From: Phocaeicola coprocola DSM 17136
GTDB taxonomy: Bacteria > Bacteroidota > Bacteroidia > Bacteroidales > Bacteroidaceae
Reading direction: 5' to 3'
Length of the DNA: 64,000 nucleotides
NCBI RefSeq assembly: GCF_000154845.1
Contig: NZ_DS981428.1
Span: 1-64,000 of the forward strand
In this document: piece after piece, positions 55,157-64,000 of the stretch
How positions within the stretch are numbered: position 1 is the stretch's first letter
Layout of the letters: each line of letters starts with the position of its first letter
Made by a program: the position numbers and the translations under genes
The notes under the pieces: generated by a model
The model's input: the letters and a program-made list of their open reading frames with translations, nothing else
Databases searched by the model: none
Told to the model about the DNA's origin: nothing

Positions 55157-58100
55157 CTATTTCTCTTTCTCCCCTCTCAAATAAGATGACGGAGGTACTC
55201 CAAACTGAGCTTTAAAGCACTTACTGAAATAGAACGGATCATTCATTCCTATCTGATAAGTCACTTCTGCAACTGTATATTTACCTTCAGCCAAGAGTTC
55301 AACCGCTTTTTTCATACGCATAACTCGTATGTATTCATTCGGCGAATATCCTGTCACACCTTTTACCTTACGATAAAAGACAGTTCGGCCAAGTCCCATA
55401 ATTGAAGTAAATTCATCAATTGTAAAATCCGGATCCGACAAATGCTCTCCTAAAGTTTCAGCCAATTTATCGGCAAACTCCTTATCACGGTCTGTTGTAC
55501 AAATAGCCGGACGTACAGCATGAGGATCTTTTGAGAACTTTTCCCGCAAGCGGTCGCGCTGTTCTATCAGTTTAAATACCCGGGCGCGCAACAGACTGCT
55601 ACTGAAAGGTTTCGTTATATATGCATCGGCTCCAGCCTCAACACCTTCCAGATGTTTTTCCTGAGAATTAAGAGCTGTCAGTAAAATAATAGGTATATGA
55701 CTGGTATTAAAATCATTTTTCAATTTACGCGTCAGTTCAAACCCTGAACATCCGGGCATTAAAACGTCACTTATTATCAAATCCGCATCATAAACTTTCG
55801 CACGTTCCAGTCCGGAAGTTCCGTCAGATTCTGCTACCACTTCAAAATAAGGGCTTAGCTCCTCTTTCAAAAACTCACGTACATCATTATCATCTTCTAC
55901 AATCAAAATCTTACGCTTATTAAGTGGCTCCGTTGAGGTGTTCTTTTCGTTTTTCTCATCTTCCGATACCTCCCAACTATCCTCTGCCTGGTGTGCTTTT
56001 TCAGCTTCTATCTCTTCTTTCAGCAAAGCATTGTCAGGTATAAGAAAATCCTTACCCTCATATACGGAAGCATCTGTTGGAAGCACAACTGTAAACACAG
56101 AACCGCCACCTGGATTTTCTGCATATGATATCGTACCTTTGTGTACTTGTACCAGTTCATGGGTAAGGTGTAAACCTACCCCCATACTGCTGCTTGAAAA
56201 ACTGCTCTGCATAAAACGTTTGAACAGCTCTCCACGCTTTTCTACGGGAATACCTACTCCCGTATCGATTACTTTCATTATCAGTTTATGATTCGCTTCG
56301 TCAACAGATACACTAAATTCAATTCTCTTATTAGAAGGAGTGTATTTAAATGCATTCGACAATAAATTATAGGCTACTTTATCAATATTACTTTTATCGA
56401 TAAACATTTTATACGTTGACACAGAAGGAGAAAACACATACTCCATATTTTTCGACTCAGCAGCATCCTTGAAAATCAGATAAATTTCACGCAGAAATGC
56501 TATCACATCTGTTTCTTCAAGCGATAAACTTAACTTGTTATTCTGCATTTTGCGGAACTCAAGCAACTGATTAATAAGCCGCAGCATGCGTTGTGTACTT
56601 TTATCCATTACACGGACAGCTCCTACCATATCAGCAGGGATTTTCTTGGCACGATGAATACGTTCCAAAGCCCCCTGTATCAGAGTCAGAGGTGTACGGA
56701 ACTCATGCGATATATTGGTAAAAAACATCAGTTTATACTCTGTCAGCTGTTCTTCTACCTTAATTTTATTACGTAGAGTATTCATCTTCGATATTATTCG
56801 ATAAGCCGCATATAAAACAGCTATACTCAATAGCACATAAATCAGCATTGCCCATGTCGTTTTCCAGAATGGAGGAACAACTATGATTTTCAAGACAGAC
56901 TCATCCGACCATGTACCAGCTGTATTCCTTGCCTTTACATGAAGATGATAGGATCCTGGAGGCAGATTCTTGTAAGCTGCAAAATTCAAAGAAGAAGGAG
57001 CACTCCAAGTATCGTCATATCCTTCCAGTTTGTAAGCAAACTTCGACAATCCAGCATCTGAATAGTTGAATGTAGAAAATTCAATCACAAACGAATTTTG
57101 GTCATAATTCAACCGGACAGACTCTGCATAAGCCAATGAAGCTTCCAATGGAGAATCCTTATCTCCCGGAATGACTGATATACCATTCAGTTTCAAATCC
57201 GTAAAAGTAACTTGCATAGGAGTATCTTTCACCGAAACATGCTTTGGGTCTACAATAACAATACCTTGTCCTGTACCCAATGCCAGACGTCCGTCTTGCA
57301 GCTTCAGAACACTGTTTTCACTATATACATTACCCAATATATAATCGGAAAAAAGATAATTTTCGAATGTAACAGTTTCCGGATTAAAACAAGACAAGCC
57401 ATATTCAGTAGAAACCCATATCATCCCCTTATCATCTTCAATTAGGGCCTGTACCATACTGCTTACCAGCCCATCTTGTGAAGTATAATGAGTAAACTCC
57501 AGCTTATCGTAATTATGACCGACAACAGACATACCAAATCCAGCTCCCGACTCAGCCAGCCACATATGTCCTTTCCGGTCACGTATTATCGCACGGATAT
57601 CATTACTTTGCAAATCACCACTTTCCAACGAATAATGTTTATAGGCTTCCGGATCTGCAATAAGTTTATCCGGATCAAAGACAAATATACCTTCACTTGA
57701 TCCGACCCATATCCATCCGTTGCTGTCCTCACACAACGTACGGGTTTCCCGCTGTCCGTTAGTACGAGTAAAGAAATGGCGGAACTCATACTTTCCATCC
57801 TGCGCAGGAACAGCCAGATTCAAACCTCCACCGAACGTACCTATCCACATACGACCTTTACGGTCTTTCAACATACAAAAGACATTATCCGATGAAAGCG
57901 ACTTATCATTCAATTTATCATACCGATATTTTACATCTCCAATCCATACGCCTTCACCACGGGTAGCAATCCACAGATTCCCTTCATTGTCTTCACAAAC
58001 AGCATAAGTATTTATATCATGATGAAATTTCTTTTTCTGAATCTCCAGCTTTGCATCATAAATATATAAACCGCCACTACGTGTACCTACCCAGATATCT

Positions 58101-59440
58101 CCATCAGAAGTAGAAGCAATCATACGCACCGTATTCGAGCGGTCGGCCATAGAATCTTTTTCGGGATACACACGTGATGCGCCTTCATTCAATACACTCA
58201 ACTTAGATATACCCGCAAATTCAGAACTTACCCAGACACTTCCCGACCGGTCTTCCATCAGACATTGCAGATAATTGGAAGCCAATAGAGAAGAGATACC
58301 CGAATCGGATGTAAAATGCTGTATGCTTTCCGTAGCCGGATCATAAGCAAACAGTCCGTTGCCATATGTAGAAATCCAGATAATCCCTCGGCTGTCGTGC
58401 ACAATGTAATATCGTTCCTTATCAATGAATCCAAGCTTGTCATAAGGCATTACCGAGAACACTTTCTTTTCTCCTGTATCCGATTTTATATAATACAAAT
58501 TACCAGTACGGTTATATACCCAATAATCTCCTTTATCATCTTTTTTAACCTGTCCTTCAGGAATATTATAGTATGCCGGAGCAGACTCAACCTTAAAAGT
58601 CTTCATATCCAGACACAGCGTACCTTCTGAGGTCAAGATATACTGTTTCTGACCAATCCGAAAAAGTCCGGTCATCGCCCATTTTTTTGTTTTACGAGGA
58701 AGGCTTCCCAAAGATTTCAGTTTTCCGTCTGTCTGAAAGTAAAACAAATCACCTTCTGATGTCACAAAAACAAGATTATCCTCGTAAAACATAGCCTTCC
58801 AATACGAATGAGATTCATCTACCGCCACCAGCTTGTTATCTTTCCAATAATAAACACCTTGCTGTGTTCCTATCCATACTCTATCTCCGTGCTGACGGAT
58901 AAAATGAACATTGTTGCTCTTCAAAGAGCCATTTTGTACGGTAAATGATGTAGAAGTGAAACGACCATCCTGATAGGTCACACGGCGACATCCGTGAGAA
59001 GCTCCCCATAGCCACACAGCTTCTTCTGTTATAAAAAAGCCACGATAATGATCCTGATATTCTCCGCAACCGGTAAAATCGACAAAACAGTCATGCCTTA
59101 AATCATAACAGCTGATTAAATCGGCTGTCGTTGTAATCCACAAAAAACCATTCTGATCCTCTTCCAGCACCTTCACCCGATGGTCTGCCAGAGAAATCTT
59201 TTTCGATTTCTGAGGACGAAAGGTGATAAGAGAATTACCGTCATAACGATTCAAGCCATTCAGTGTGGCCATCCAGATAAACCCTTTACTATCTTGATAA
59301 ATATAACGCACAGAATTGTTTGCAAGTCCATCAGCAGTAGTCAGTCGTTCGCTGCGAAGTTCGATTGCAGCCTTCGCCGAAAATGACGACAACAACAAAC
59401 AGCCCAACCAGCATAGTATCCAAATCTTTTGGTTTTTCAT
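55157..59440 (-). CDS. Hybrid two-component system regulator (HTCS)
   Basis: 1427 residues from ATG 59438-59440. Order: signal peptide (IWILCWLGCLLLSSFSAKA); a periplasmic sensor of about 14 two-component-regulator propeller repeats (LTTADGLANNSVRYIYQDSKGFIW and many GxIWIGT-type units) with a Y_Y_Y domain; one transmembrane helix (TWAMLIYVLLSIAVLYAAYRI); histidine kinase (FTNISHEFRTPLTLIQGAL, NLLSNAFKYTPSNKRI, DTGVGIPVEKRG, GVGLHLTHELVQVH); receiver (ILIVEDDNDVREFL, DLIISDVLMPGCSG, TALNS, KPF); and an AraC-type HTH (FTSIMGLGRTVFYRKVKGVTGYSPNEYIRVMRM, VTYQIGMNDPFYFSKCFKAQFG). All key residues are present. HTCS proteins sense glycans and activate nearby degradation genes; here GH28, GH105 and GH106 are the likely targets. 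Confidence 0.96.
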   Translation of the reverse strand: MKNQKIWILCWLGCLLLSSFSAKAAIELRSERLTTADGLANNSVRYIYQDSKGFIWMATLNGLNRYDGNSLITFRPQKSKKISLADHRVKVLEEDQNGFLWITTTADLISCYDLRHDCFVDFTGCGEYQDHYRGFFITEEAVWLWGASHGCRRVTYQDGRFTSTSFTVQNGSLKSNNVHFIRQHGDRVWIGTQQGVYYWKDNKLVAVDESHSYWKAMFYEDNLVFVTSEGDLFYFQTDGKLKSLGSLPRKTKKWAMTGLFRIGQKQYILTSEGTLCLDMKTFKVESAPAYYNIPEGQVKKDDKGDYWVYNRTGNLYYIKSDTGEKKVFSVMPYDKLGFIDKERYYIVHDSRGIIWISTYGNGLFAYDPATESIQHFTSDSGISSLLASNYLQCLMEDRSGSVWVSSEFAGISKLSVLNEGASRVYPEKDSMADRSNTVRMIASTSDGDIWVGTRSGGLYIYDAKLEIQKKKFHHDINTYAVCEDNEGNLWIATRGEGVWIGDVKYRYDKLNDKSLSSDNVFCMLKDRKGRMWIGTFGGGLNLAVPAQDGKYEFRHFFTRTNGQRETRTLCEDSNGWIWVGSSEGIFVFDPDKLIADPEAYKHYSLESGDLQSNDIRAIIRDRKGHMWLAESGAGFGMSVVGHNYDKLEFTHYTSQDGLVSSMVQALIEDDKGMIWVSTEYGLSCFNPETVTFENYLFSDYILGNVYSENSVLKLQDGRLALGTGQGIVIVDPKHVSVKDTPMQVTFTDLKLNGISVIPGDKDSPLEASLAYAESVRLNYDQNSFVIEFSTFNYSDAGLSKFAYKLEGYDDTWSAPSSLNFAAYKNLPPGSYHLHVKARNTAGTWSDESVLKIIVVPPFWKTTWAMLIYVLLSIAVLYAAYRIISKMNTLRNKIKVEEQLTEYKLMFFTNISHEFRTPLTLIQGALERIHRAKKIPADMVGAVRVMDKSTQRMLRLINQLLEFRKMQNNKLSLSLEETDVIAFLREIYLIFKDAAESKNMEYVFSPSVSTYKMFIDKSNIDKVAYNLLSNAFKYTPSNKRIEFSVSVDEANHKLIMKVIDTGVGIPVEKRGELFKRFMQSSFSSSSMGVGLHLTHELVQVHKGTISYAENPGGGSVFTVVLPTDASVYEGKDFLIPDNALLKEEIEAEKAHQAEDSWEVSEDEKNEKNTSTEPLNKRKILIVEDDNDVREFLKEELSPYFEVVAESDGTSGLERAKVYDADLIISDVLMPGCSGFELTRKLKNDFNTSHIPIILLTALNSQEKHLEGVEAGADAYITKPFSSSLLRARVFKLIEQRDRLREKFSKDPHAVRPAICTTDRDKEFADKLAETLGEHLSDPDFTIDEFTSIMGLGRTVFYRKVKGVTGYSPNEYIRVMRMKKAVELLAEGKYTVAEVTYQIGMNDPFYFSKCFKAQFGVPPSSYLRGEKEK

Positions 59441-59482
59441 ACAGTATAAAAACAAATGTTTCTTGATGCAATTAACTAAGCA

Positions 59483-59490
59483 CAAAATTA
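59483..59490 (-). promoter_or_regulatory. -7 box of the HTCS gene
   Basis: TAATTTTG on the minus strand, 43 bases before the ATG. The longer frame starting at 59512 would begin upstream of this box. Confidence 0.5.
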
Positions 59491-59558
59491 CAAGAAAGAT
59501 AAAACATAGCAAACAGAATCACACATCTTAGGTACGGTTTATACAATATTCTAGGAAT

Positions 59559-59574
59559 ATGTACTTTTGTACAT
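59559..59574 (+). promoter_or_regulatory. GH106 promoter within a palindrome
   Basis: ATGTACTTTTGTACAT is an inverted repeat with 6-base arms; the -7 box TACTTTTG (59562-59569) lies inside it. A protein bound to the palindrome would cover the promoter. It is 63 bases before the ATG at 59637. Confidence 0.5.
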
Positions 59575-59636
59575 TGAATTATATCAACAAAGCCCTTAAT
59601 TTTGTTTCATCAAGACAAACCAATCATAAAATACCA

Positions 59637-62408
59637 ATGAAAAAGAAAGACATACTGACAGCTCTATTGCTATTAGGAAGTACTGTACAAGCACAAAACT
59701 GGCCCGAAATAAAGCCTGAAGCACGACCGGGAAGCCGATGGTGGTGGATGGGAAGTGCAGTCGATCAAAAGGGACTTGCATACAATCTTCACAAATACGG
59801 TACAGCCGGAATAGGCAGTCTGGAAATAACGCCTATCTATGGTGTAAAGGGAAACGAACAGCGAGATATCCCGTTTTTGTCATCCCGATGGATGGAAATG
59901 TACCAATACACCCAAGACGAAGCACAGAAGAACGGCATCGACATCGATATGAATACCGGAACGGGATGGCCATTCGGAGGACCGGAAATCACATTGGAAC
60001 ACGCGGCTACCCGAGCTATATTCGAGCAATATACTGTAACGGGGGGTAAGAAGATAGAACAACAAATAGAGATTACATCTCCCAAGGAACAAAAGCAACG
60101 TGAATTTGCCCAATTAAGTAGACTGATGGCTTATGCTGAAGACGGAACATGTCTGAACCTGACATCGAAAGTAAAAAACGGCAAGCTCGAATGGAATGCT
60201 CCGAAAGGTGAATGGAAACTGATTGCTTTGTTCGTAGGCAAAACGCTTCAAAAAGTAAAACGTGCTGCTCCTGGCGGAGAAGGTTATGTAATGGACCACA
60301 TGAATCCGGAGGCTGTAAAAGAATATTTCACCAAATTCGACCGCGCTTTCAAACAGAACAAAGCAACCTATCCGCGTACATTCTTTAATGATTCATACGA
60401 AGTGTATAAGGCAGACTGGACTCCTCACCTGCTGGAAGAATTCGAACGCCGCAGGGGCTATAAACTCGAAGAGCACTTTCCTGAGTTTCTGGATGCTTCA
60501 CGTCCGGAAGCAACTCGCCGTATCGTGTCCGATTATCGTGAAACTGTCAGTGAAATGCTGATAGACAATTTTACGACCCAATGGACAAAATGGGCTCACA
60601 AACACGGTAGCACAACTCGCAATCAGGCACATGGTTCTCCGGCCAATCTGATAGATACGTATGCTTCGGTCGACATTCCTGAATGTGAAGGATTCGGTCT
60701 GACAGACTTTCACATCAAAGGGCTGCGCAAAGACTCCCTCACCCGACCGAATTTTTCGGATATTTCGATGCTGAAATATGCGTCCTCGGCTGCACACATA
60801 GCCGGCAAGCCTTATACTTCTTCGGAAACATTTACCTGGCTGACGGAACATTTCCGTACTTCTCTCTCACAGTGTAAACCGGATATGGACCTGATGTTCG
60901 TATCGGGAGTCAATCACATGTTCTTTCACGGGACACCATATTCGCCACAAGATGTGGCATGGCCTGGATGGTTGTTCTACGCAAGCATCAATATGTCGCC
61001 TACCAATAGTATCTGGCGTGACGCACCTGCATTTTTTGAATACATAACCCGCTGCCAGTCTTTTCTGCAAATGGGACAACCCGATAATGATTTTCTGGTT
61101 TATCTGCCCATATACGATTTATGGGACGAACTTCCGGGACGACTTGTTTCGTTCGACATCCATAAAATGGACCGGTACGCCCCGAAGTTTATCAAGACCA
61201 TCCAGACAATTATTGCCGGAGGATATGATGTAGACTATATCTCTGATGCTTTCATCAAGACGACACGTTGTGCAGACAATCAGCTCGTCACCAGCGGAGG
61301 CACGCACTATAAAGCACTCATTGTTCCTGCCGCCCGACTAATGCCTGCCGCCACACTCAAGAAACTGGTAGAACTGGCTCGTCAGGGTGCAACCGTGATT
61401 TTTGTAGAACAATATCCCGAAGATACTCCGGGATACAATCGTCTGAAACAAAACCGCGCCGCTTTCATAAACATCACCGGACAACTTCCTGACGTCGATT
61501 CCTTTACACATACACAGACATTCATACTCGGAAAAGGACGCATCATTGTCGGTTCCGACTATCAGCAGGTACTGGCACAGACGGGAACAGCCTCAGAAGA
61601 GTTGAAAACACGATGTGGACTTCAGTTTATCCGCCGCTCGAATCCCGAAGGGCATCATTATTTTGTTTCGTGTCTGCAAAACAAAGATATAGACGAATGG
61701 GTTACACTGAATGTTCCCGAAACGACTGCCATGTTCTTCAATCCGATGAACGGAGAAAGAGGCAAGGCACAAAGCCGGATAGAAAACGGGAAATTGCAGG
61801 TCCGTCTGCAACTGAAATCGGGGGAAAGCCTCATCATTCAGACATTCGACAAGTCACTGGACGAAGAACCAGCGTGGAATTATCCCGAAGAACAGACATA
61901 CAGCCTGAGTCTAGACCACGGATGGAAACTGGAATTCGTAGAAAGCATACCAGCTATAAACGGTCAGTTTGACATAGACTCTCCCACATCATGGACAGAA
62001 CTGGAACAACCGGAAGCTAAAATCAATATGGGAACCGGCCGCTACTCCATCGAAATAAACATGCCTTCCATGGAAGCTGACGACTGGATACTGGATTTAG
62101 GTGACGTACGCGAGAGTGCGCGTGTACGTATTAATGGAAACGATGCTGGCATAGTCTGGGCAGTTCCATTCCGGTTAAAGGTCGGAAAATGGCTAAAACC
62201 AGGAAAGAACCGGATAGAAGTCGAAGTAACCAATCTGCCAGCCAACCGTATCGCTGATATGGATCGCAAGCATATAGAATGGCGTATCTTTAAGGATATC
62301 AATATGGCAAAGCTGAACTACGTAAAAGGCGACTACAAAAACTGGGATACAATGTCTTCCGGTCTTAACGGGAATATACGCTTAATACCAGTAAGTTACA
62401 AGGAGTAA
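59637..62408 (+). CDS. GH106-family alpha-L-rhamnosidase
   Basis: 923 residues from ATG 59637, the Met that begins the signal peptide (KKDILTALLLLGSTVQAQ); an earlier Met at 59559 overlaps the promoter. PRPGSRWWWMGSAV-type opening (ARPGSRWWWMGSAVDQKGL), GIGSLEITPIYGVKG, MNTGTGWPFGGPEITLEHA, FFNDSYEVYKADWTPHLLEEFERRRGY, DIPECEGFG and GVNHMFFHGTPYSPQ follow the GH106 pattern. A C-terminal beta-sandwich (LGDVRESARVRINGNDAGIVWAVPF) ends the protein. It should release L-rhamnose from rhamnogalacturonan fragments with calcium help, in the periplasm. Divergent from the HTCS. Confidence 0.88.
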   Translation: MKKKDILTALLLLGSTVQAQNWPEIKPEARPGSRWWWMGSAVDQKGLAYNLHKYGTAGIGSLEITPIYGVKGNEQRDIPFLSSRWMEMYQYTQDEAQKNGIDIDMNTGTGWPFGGPEITLEHAATRAIFEQYTVTGGKKIEQQIEITSPKEQKQREFAQLSRLMAYAEDGTCLNLTSKVKNGKLEWNAPKGEWKLIALFVGKTLQKVKRAAPGGEGYVMDHMNPEAVKEYFTKFDRAFKQNKATYPRTFFNDSYEVYKADWTPHLLEEFERRRGYKLEEHFPEFLDASRPEATRRIVSDYRETVSEMLIDNFTTQWTKWAHKHGSTTRNQAHGSPANLIDTYASVDIPECEGFGLTDFHIKGLRKDSLTRPNFSDISMLKYASSAAHIAGKPYTSSETFTWLTEHFRTSLSQCKPDMDLMFVSGVNHMFFHGTPYSPQDVAWPGWLFYASINMSPTNSIWRDAPAFFEYITRCQSFLQMGQPDNDFLVYLPIYDLWDELPGRLVSFDIHKMDRYAPKFIKTIQTIIAGGYDVDYISDAFIKTTRCADNQLVTSGGTHYKALIVPAARLMPAATLKKLVELARQGATVIFVEQYPEDTPGYNRLKQNRAAFINITGQLPDVDSFTHTQTFILGKGRIIVGSDYQQVLAQTGTASEELKTRCGLQFIRRSNPEGHHYFVSCLQNKDIDEWVTLNVPETTAMFFNPMNGERGKAQSRIENGKLQVRLQLKSGESLIIQTFDKSLDEEPAWNYPEEQTYSLSLDHGWKLEFVESIPAINGQFDIDSPTSWTELEQPEAKINMGTGRYSIEINMPSMEADDWILDLGDVRESARVRINGNDAGIVWAVPFRLKVGKWLKPGKNRIEVEVTNLPANRIADMDRKHIEWRIFKDINMAKLNYVKGDYKNWDTMSSGLNGNIRLIPVSYKE

Positions 62409-62497
62409 AAGCCGTTTTACCGGATAGTAAAACTCAACGTTCAGCAAGGAACAAAAAGGCTTCAGCAAGTTTCTTTTAAAATATGCTCAAATTTCAG

Positions 62498-62542
62498 CCG
62501 GAATTTGTACAACACATAAAAAACATTTGTACAAACTTCCGG
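62498..62542. repeat. Inverted repeat with TTTGTAC arms
   Basis: CCGGAATTTGTAC (62498-62510) and GTACAAACTTCCGG (62529-62542) form imperfect arms around 18 bases. A third TTTTGTACA follows at 62546-62554, just before the terminator. Confidence 0.4.
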
Positions 62543-62561
62543 CATTTTTGTACAGAAATAA

Positions 62562-62604
62562 AAAAAACATCAGCATGTTTTCACATAAACATGCTGATGT
62601 TTTT
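62562..62604. terminator. Bidirectional terminator between GH106 and the DUF4450-like gene
   Basis: AAAAAACATCAGCATGTTT pairs with AAACATGCTGATGTTTTT around six bases, a perfect stem with T runs on both strands. Confidence 0.9.
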
Positions 62605-62629
62605 ATCCACTTATGGGCAGATTCTCTTT

Positions 62630-64000
62630 CTATCGTTGTAAAGTAACTCCCATCAGCCCGATAACTACGTCATTGGCAAGAGTTTCAAGGGTAAGCGATT
62701 CAAGCGTTTTTTCCGGATCGAGCGACATATCCAGCAGGACTCCTGCTCCGCCTTCTATCTCACGACCGTACACGCCCGTTATACCTAACTCTTTTCCCAG
62801 GTCACGACTTACTTTTCCGGTTCTCAGATGTAAGCGATACGGACGAGGTTCAGGCACTGTAAATGCTTTTCCATCTACATAAAAATCCTGTTCTATCGGA
62901 CACCAGTTATCCGGATTAGTCAGAGTCAGTTCGGTATACGTACCGTCGGTATAACGCACTTTCAGCACCCCATTTGCAATGTGACACTGCATATGATTGG
63001 TACTTCCGGCAAGCAACAAATACGCATGCGACGCTTTTCCTGCAAGCGGAATACAAATACTGTCTGGATAATTGTCCCACAAAGAAGTAAATGCAATATT
63101 ATTCCCTTCTTTCATCAGGCGGAACGGAACACCCAGCGAAGTATTAAACCGGTTGTCACGAACCAGATTCCGCAATCCACTGTCGTCAATCGAAGCGCTC
63201 AGCAGCGGATGACACCACTCCCCTATACCCTGCACAGGAAGCTGCAAGGTAGTATACGGAGAACGCGGAGAGAAATATTGTTCACGGAAAATAGATGTAA
63301 CCGAATCGTTCAAGTATTTATCCATATCAATCATGCGACAGGCAGATGTATTCACCTCCGAGAAATCCTCTCTCGCTGCAACATAAGGAGACTGGATAAA
63401 GACATTTACCAGTTGCCACCAGTCCATATCTCCTTGTCGGGTACGGACAAAGAAAGTATGATGTCCTTCTACCCCCTTATTTATGTTTGTGCTGTAACTG
63501 TTTCCTTCAATCGTTGTAGATGCTGAAACACCCTGCGGATCGTAAATTTCACACAGTTGGATTCCCTGAGGCGCGCGAAGTGAAATCTGTCCACCGGCAT
63601 CAACGTTCAGTTCTCCGGCAACAAGTGTCTGCAAAGGCTTTCCTTTCCAACGAATAGTTATTTCGGCATTTTCCGTTTCGGAAGCTACCACGAGTAATTC
63701 CGGACTGCCACTTGCTGCATCAACCAAACTCCAGTCCGCTTTCTTTCCGTTCACTTCAACCGAAGCCACTTTCTCGCGAACAGCCTTTATCCGAAGTCCG
63801 ATTTCTAATGGTTTACCGAAACGCTGGGTAATTTGATAAGTATCTGCATCTTTTTCTCTTGAGAAATGATAGGTCACATCCGGCGTTGCAAGCGATGCTT
63901 TCTTCCAGTCGGACGGGAATCCCGGACGGATACCCAGCCTGTCGTTCATCAAATCGGGCAAAATACCATACACTCCCTGAATCATAACACGTGAAGCAAC
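62630..64000 (-). CDS. DUF4450-like glycoside-hydrolase-type protein, C-terminal part
   Basis: 456 codons are visible; the frame stays open through base 64000, so the N-terminus lies outside the window. The visible part starts VASRVMIQGVYGILPDLMNDRLGIRPGFPSDW, the end of an (alpha/alpha)6-barrel as in GH63/GH65-like or DUF4450 proteins, followed by beta-sandwich domains (YQITQRFGKPLEIGLRIKAVREKVASVEVNGKKADW, VGITGVYGREIEGG-like end). I lean to DUF4450, which occurs in Bacteroides polysaccharide loci, but the catalytic part is not visible. Convergent with GH106. Confidence 0.6.
   Translation of the reverse strand, partial: VASRVMIQGVYGILPDLMNDRLGIRPGFPSDWKKASLATPDVTYHFSREKDADTYQITQRFGKPLEIGLRIKAVREKVASVEVNGKKADWSLVDAASGSPELLVVASETENAEITIRWKGKPLQTLVAGELNVDAGGQISLRAPQGIQLCEIYDPQGVSASTTIEGNSYSTNINKGVEGHHTFFVRTRQGDMDWWQLVNVFIQSPYVAAREDFSEVNTSACRMIDMDKYLNDSVTSIFREQYFSPRSPYTTLQLPVQGIGEWCHPLLSASIDDSGLRNLVRDNRFNTSLGVPFRLMKEGNNIAFTSLWDNYPDSICIPLAGKASHAYLLLAGSTNHMQCHIANGVLKVRYTDGTYTELTLTNPDNWCPIEQDFYVDGKAFTVPEPRPYRLHLRTGKVSRDLGKELGITGVYGREIEGGAGVLLDMSLDPEKTLESLTLETLANDVVIGLMGVTLQR

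Overview
The window is a piece of a Bacteroides/Phocaeicola-type chromosome (Bacteroidales). The evidence is the Bacteroidetes -7 promoter box TAnnTTTG in front of many genes, weak or absent Shine-Dalgarno sequences, SPOR, PCMD, BspA-type LRR and PepSY-like lipoproteins, a hybrid two-component sensor (HTCS) beside pectin glycosidases, and pyruvate:ferredoxin oxidoreductase as a large single-chain enzyme. Most of the window is housekeeping DNA. There are three mobile insertions and one carbohydrate-degradation locus at the right end.

Layout. 1-336: start of an EFR1-type flavodoxin/ferredoxin gene cut by the window edge. 445-616: a small element bounded by an inverted repeat. 749-2675: a group II intron with a frameshifted reverse transcriptase, sitting just behind the rplT terminator. 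2738-9233 (minus): ruvX-def-TPR protein-thrS-infC-rpmI-rplT. 9428-10994 (minus): a PCMD protein and a SPOR lipoprotein. 11215-12145 (plus): a YtxH/holin-like/small-protein envelope cassette. Then an ATP-grasp-like protein, an AAA ATPase and nifJ. 18471-19795: an intact IS4-type element with a 9-bp target duplication. 20548-21569: a decayed IS982-type element. 21629-29584: epimerase, DUF4130 protein, truA/DUF5715 (minus), then phoH-purC-ubiE-aroE-hydrolase. 29657-36839: LRR lipoprotein, lemA-TPM-aroC-M20 peptidase, a glucosaminidase and cdd. 36950-44643: an asymmetric ABC-F protein, a PepSY-type membrane protein, and an amino-sugar locus (nagB, a NagB-like/PIG-L fusion, a divergent ROK regulator). 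44733-51706: PepSY-like lipoprotein, ferredoxin, GH3/beta-lactamase fusion, a 5'-nucleotidase split over two genes, and rplS. 52172-64000: GH28, GH105, HTCS, GH106 and a DUF4450-like protein.

How the genes work together. The right-hand locus looks like a rhamnogalacturonan-type pectin utilisation locus without a SusC/SusD pair in view. The periplasmic sensor of the HTCS would bind released oligosaccharides, and its AraC-type output would switch on the glycosidases. The divergent GH28 and GH105 genes carry matching promoter modules: the same TGTATGATTTTC box at the same distance from the same -7 box, on opposite strands. The amino-sugar locus couples a catalytically complete NagB to a protein whose NagB-like domain has lost three key residues and is fused to a PIG-L deacetylase; a divergent ROK repressor is the likely controller.

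Most worth following up: the divergent GH28/GH105 promoter module, the dead-deaminase/PIG-L fusion, the ABC-F protein with one consistently degenerate ATP site, the intron placed behind a ribosomal-protein terminator, and the split, reversed 5'-nucleotidase. I saw no rRNA, tRNA, CRISPR array or prophage.
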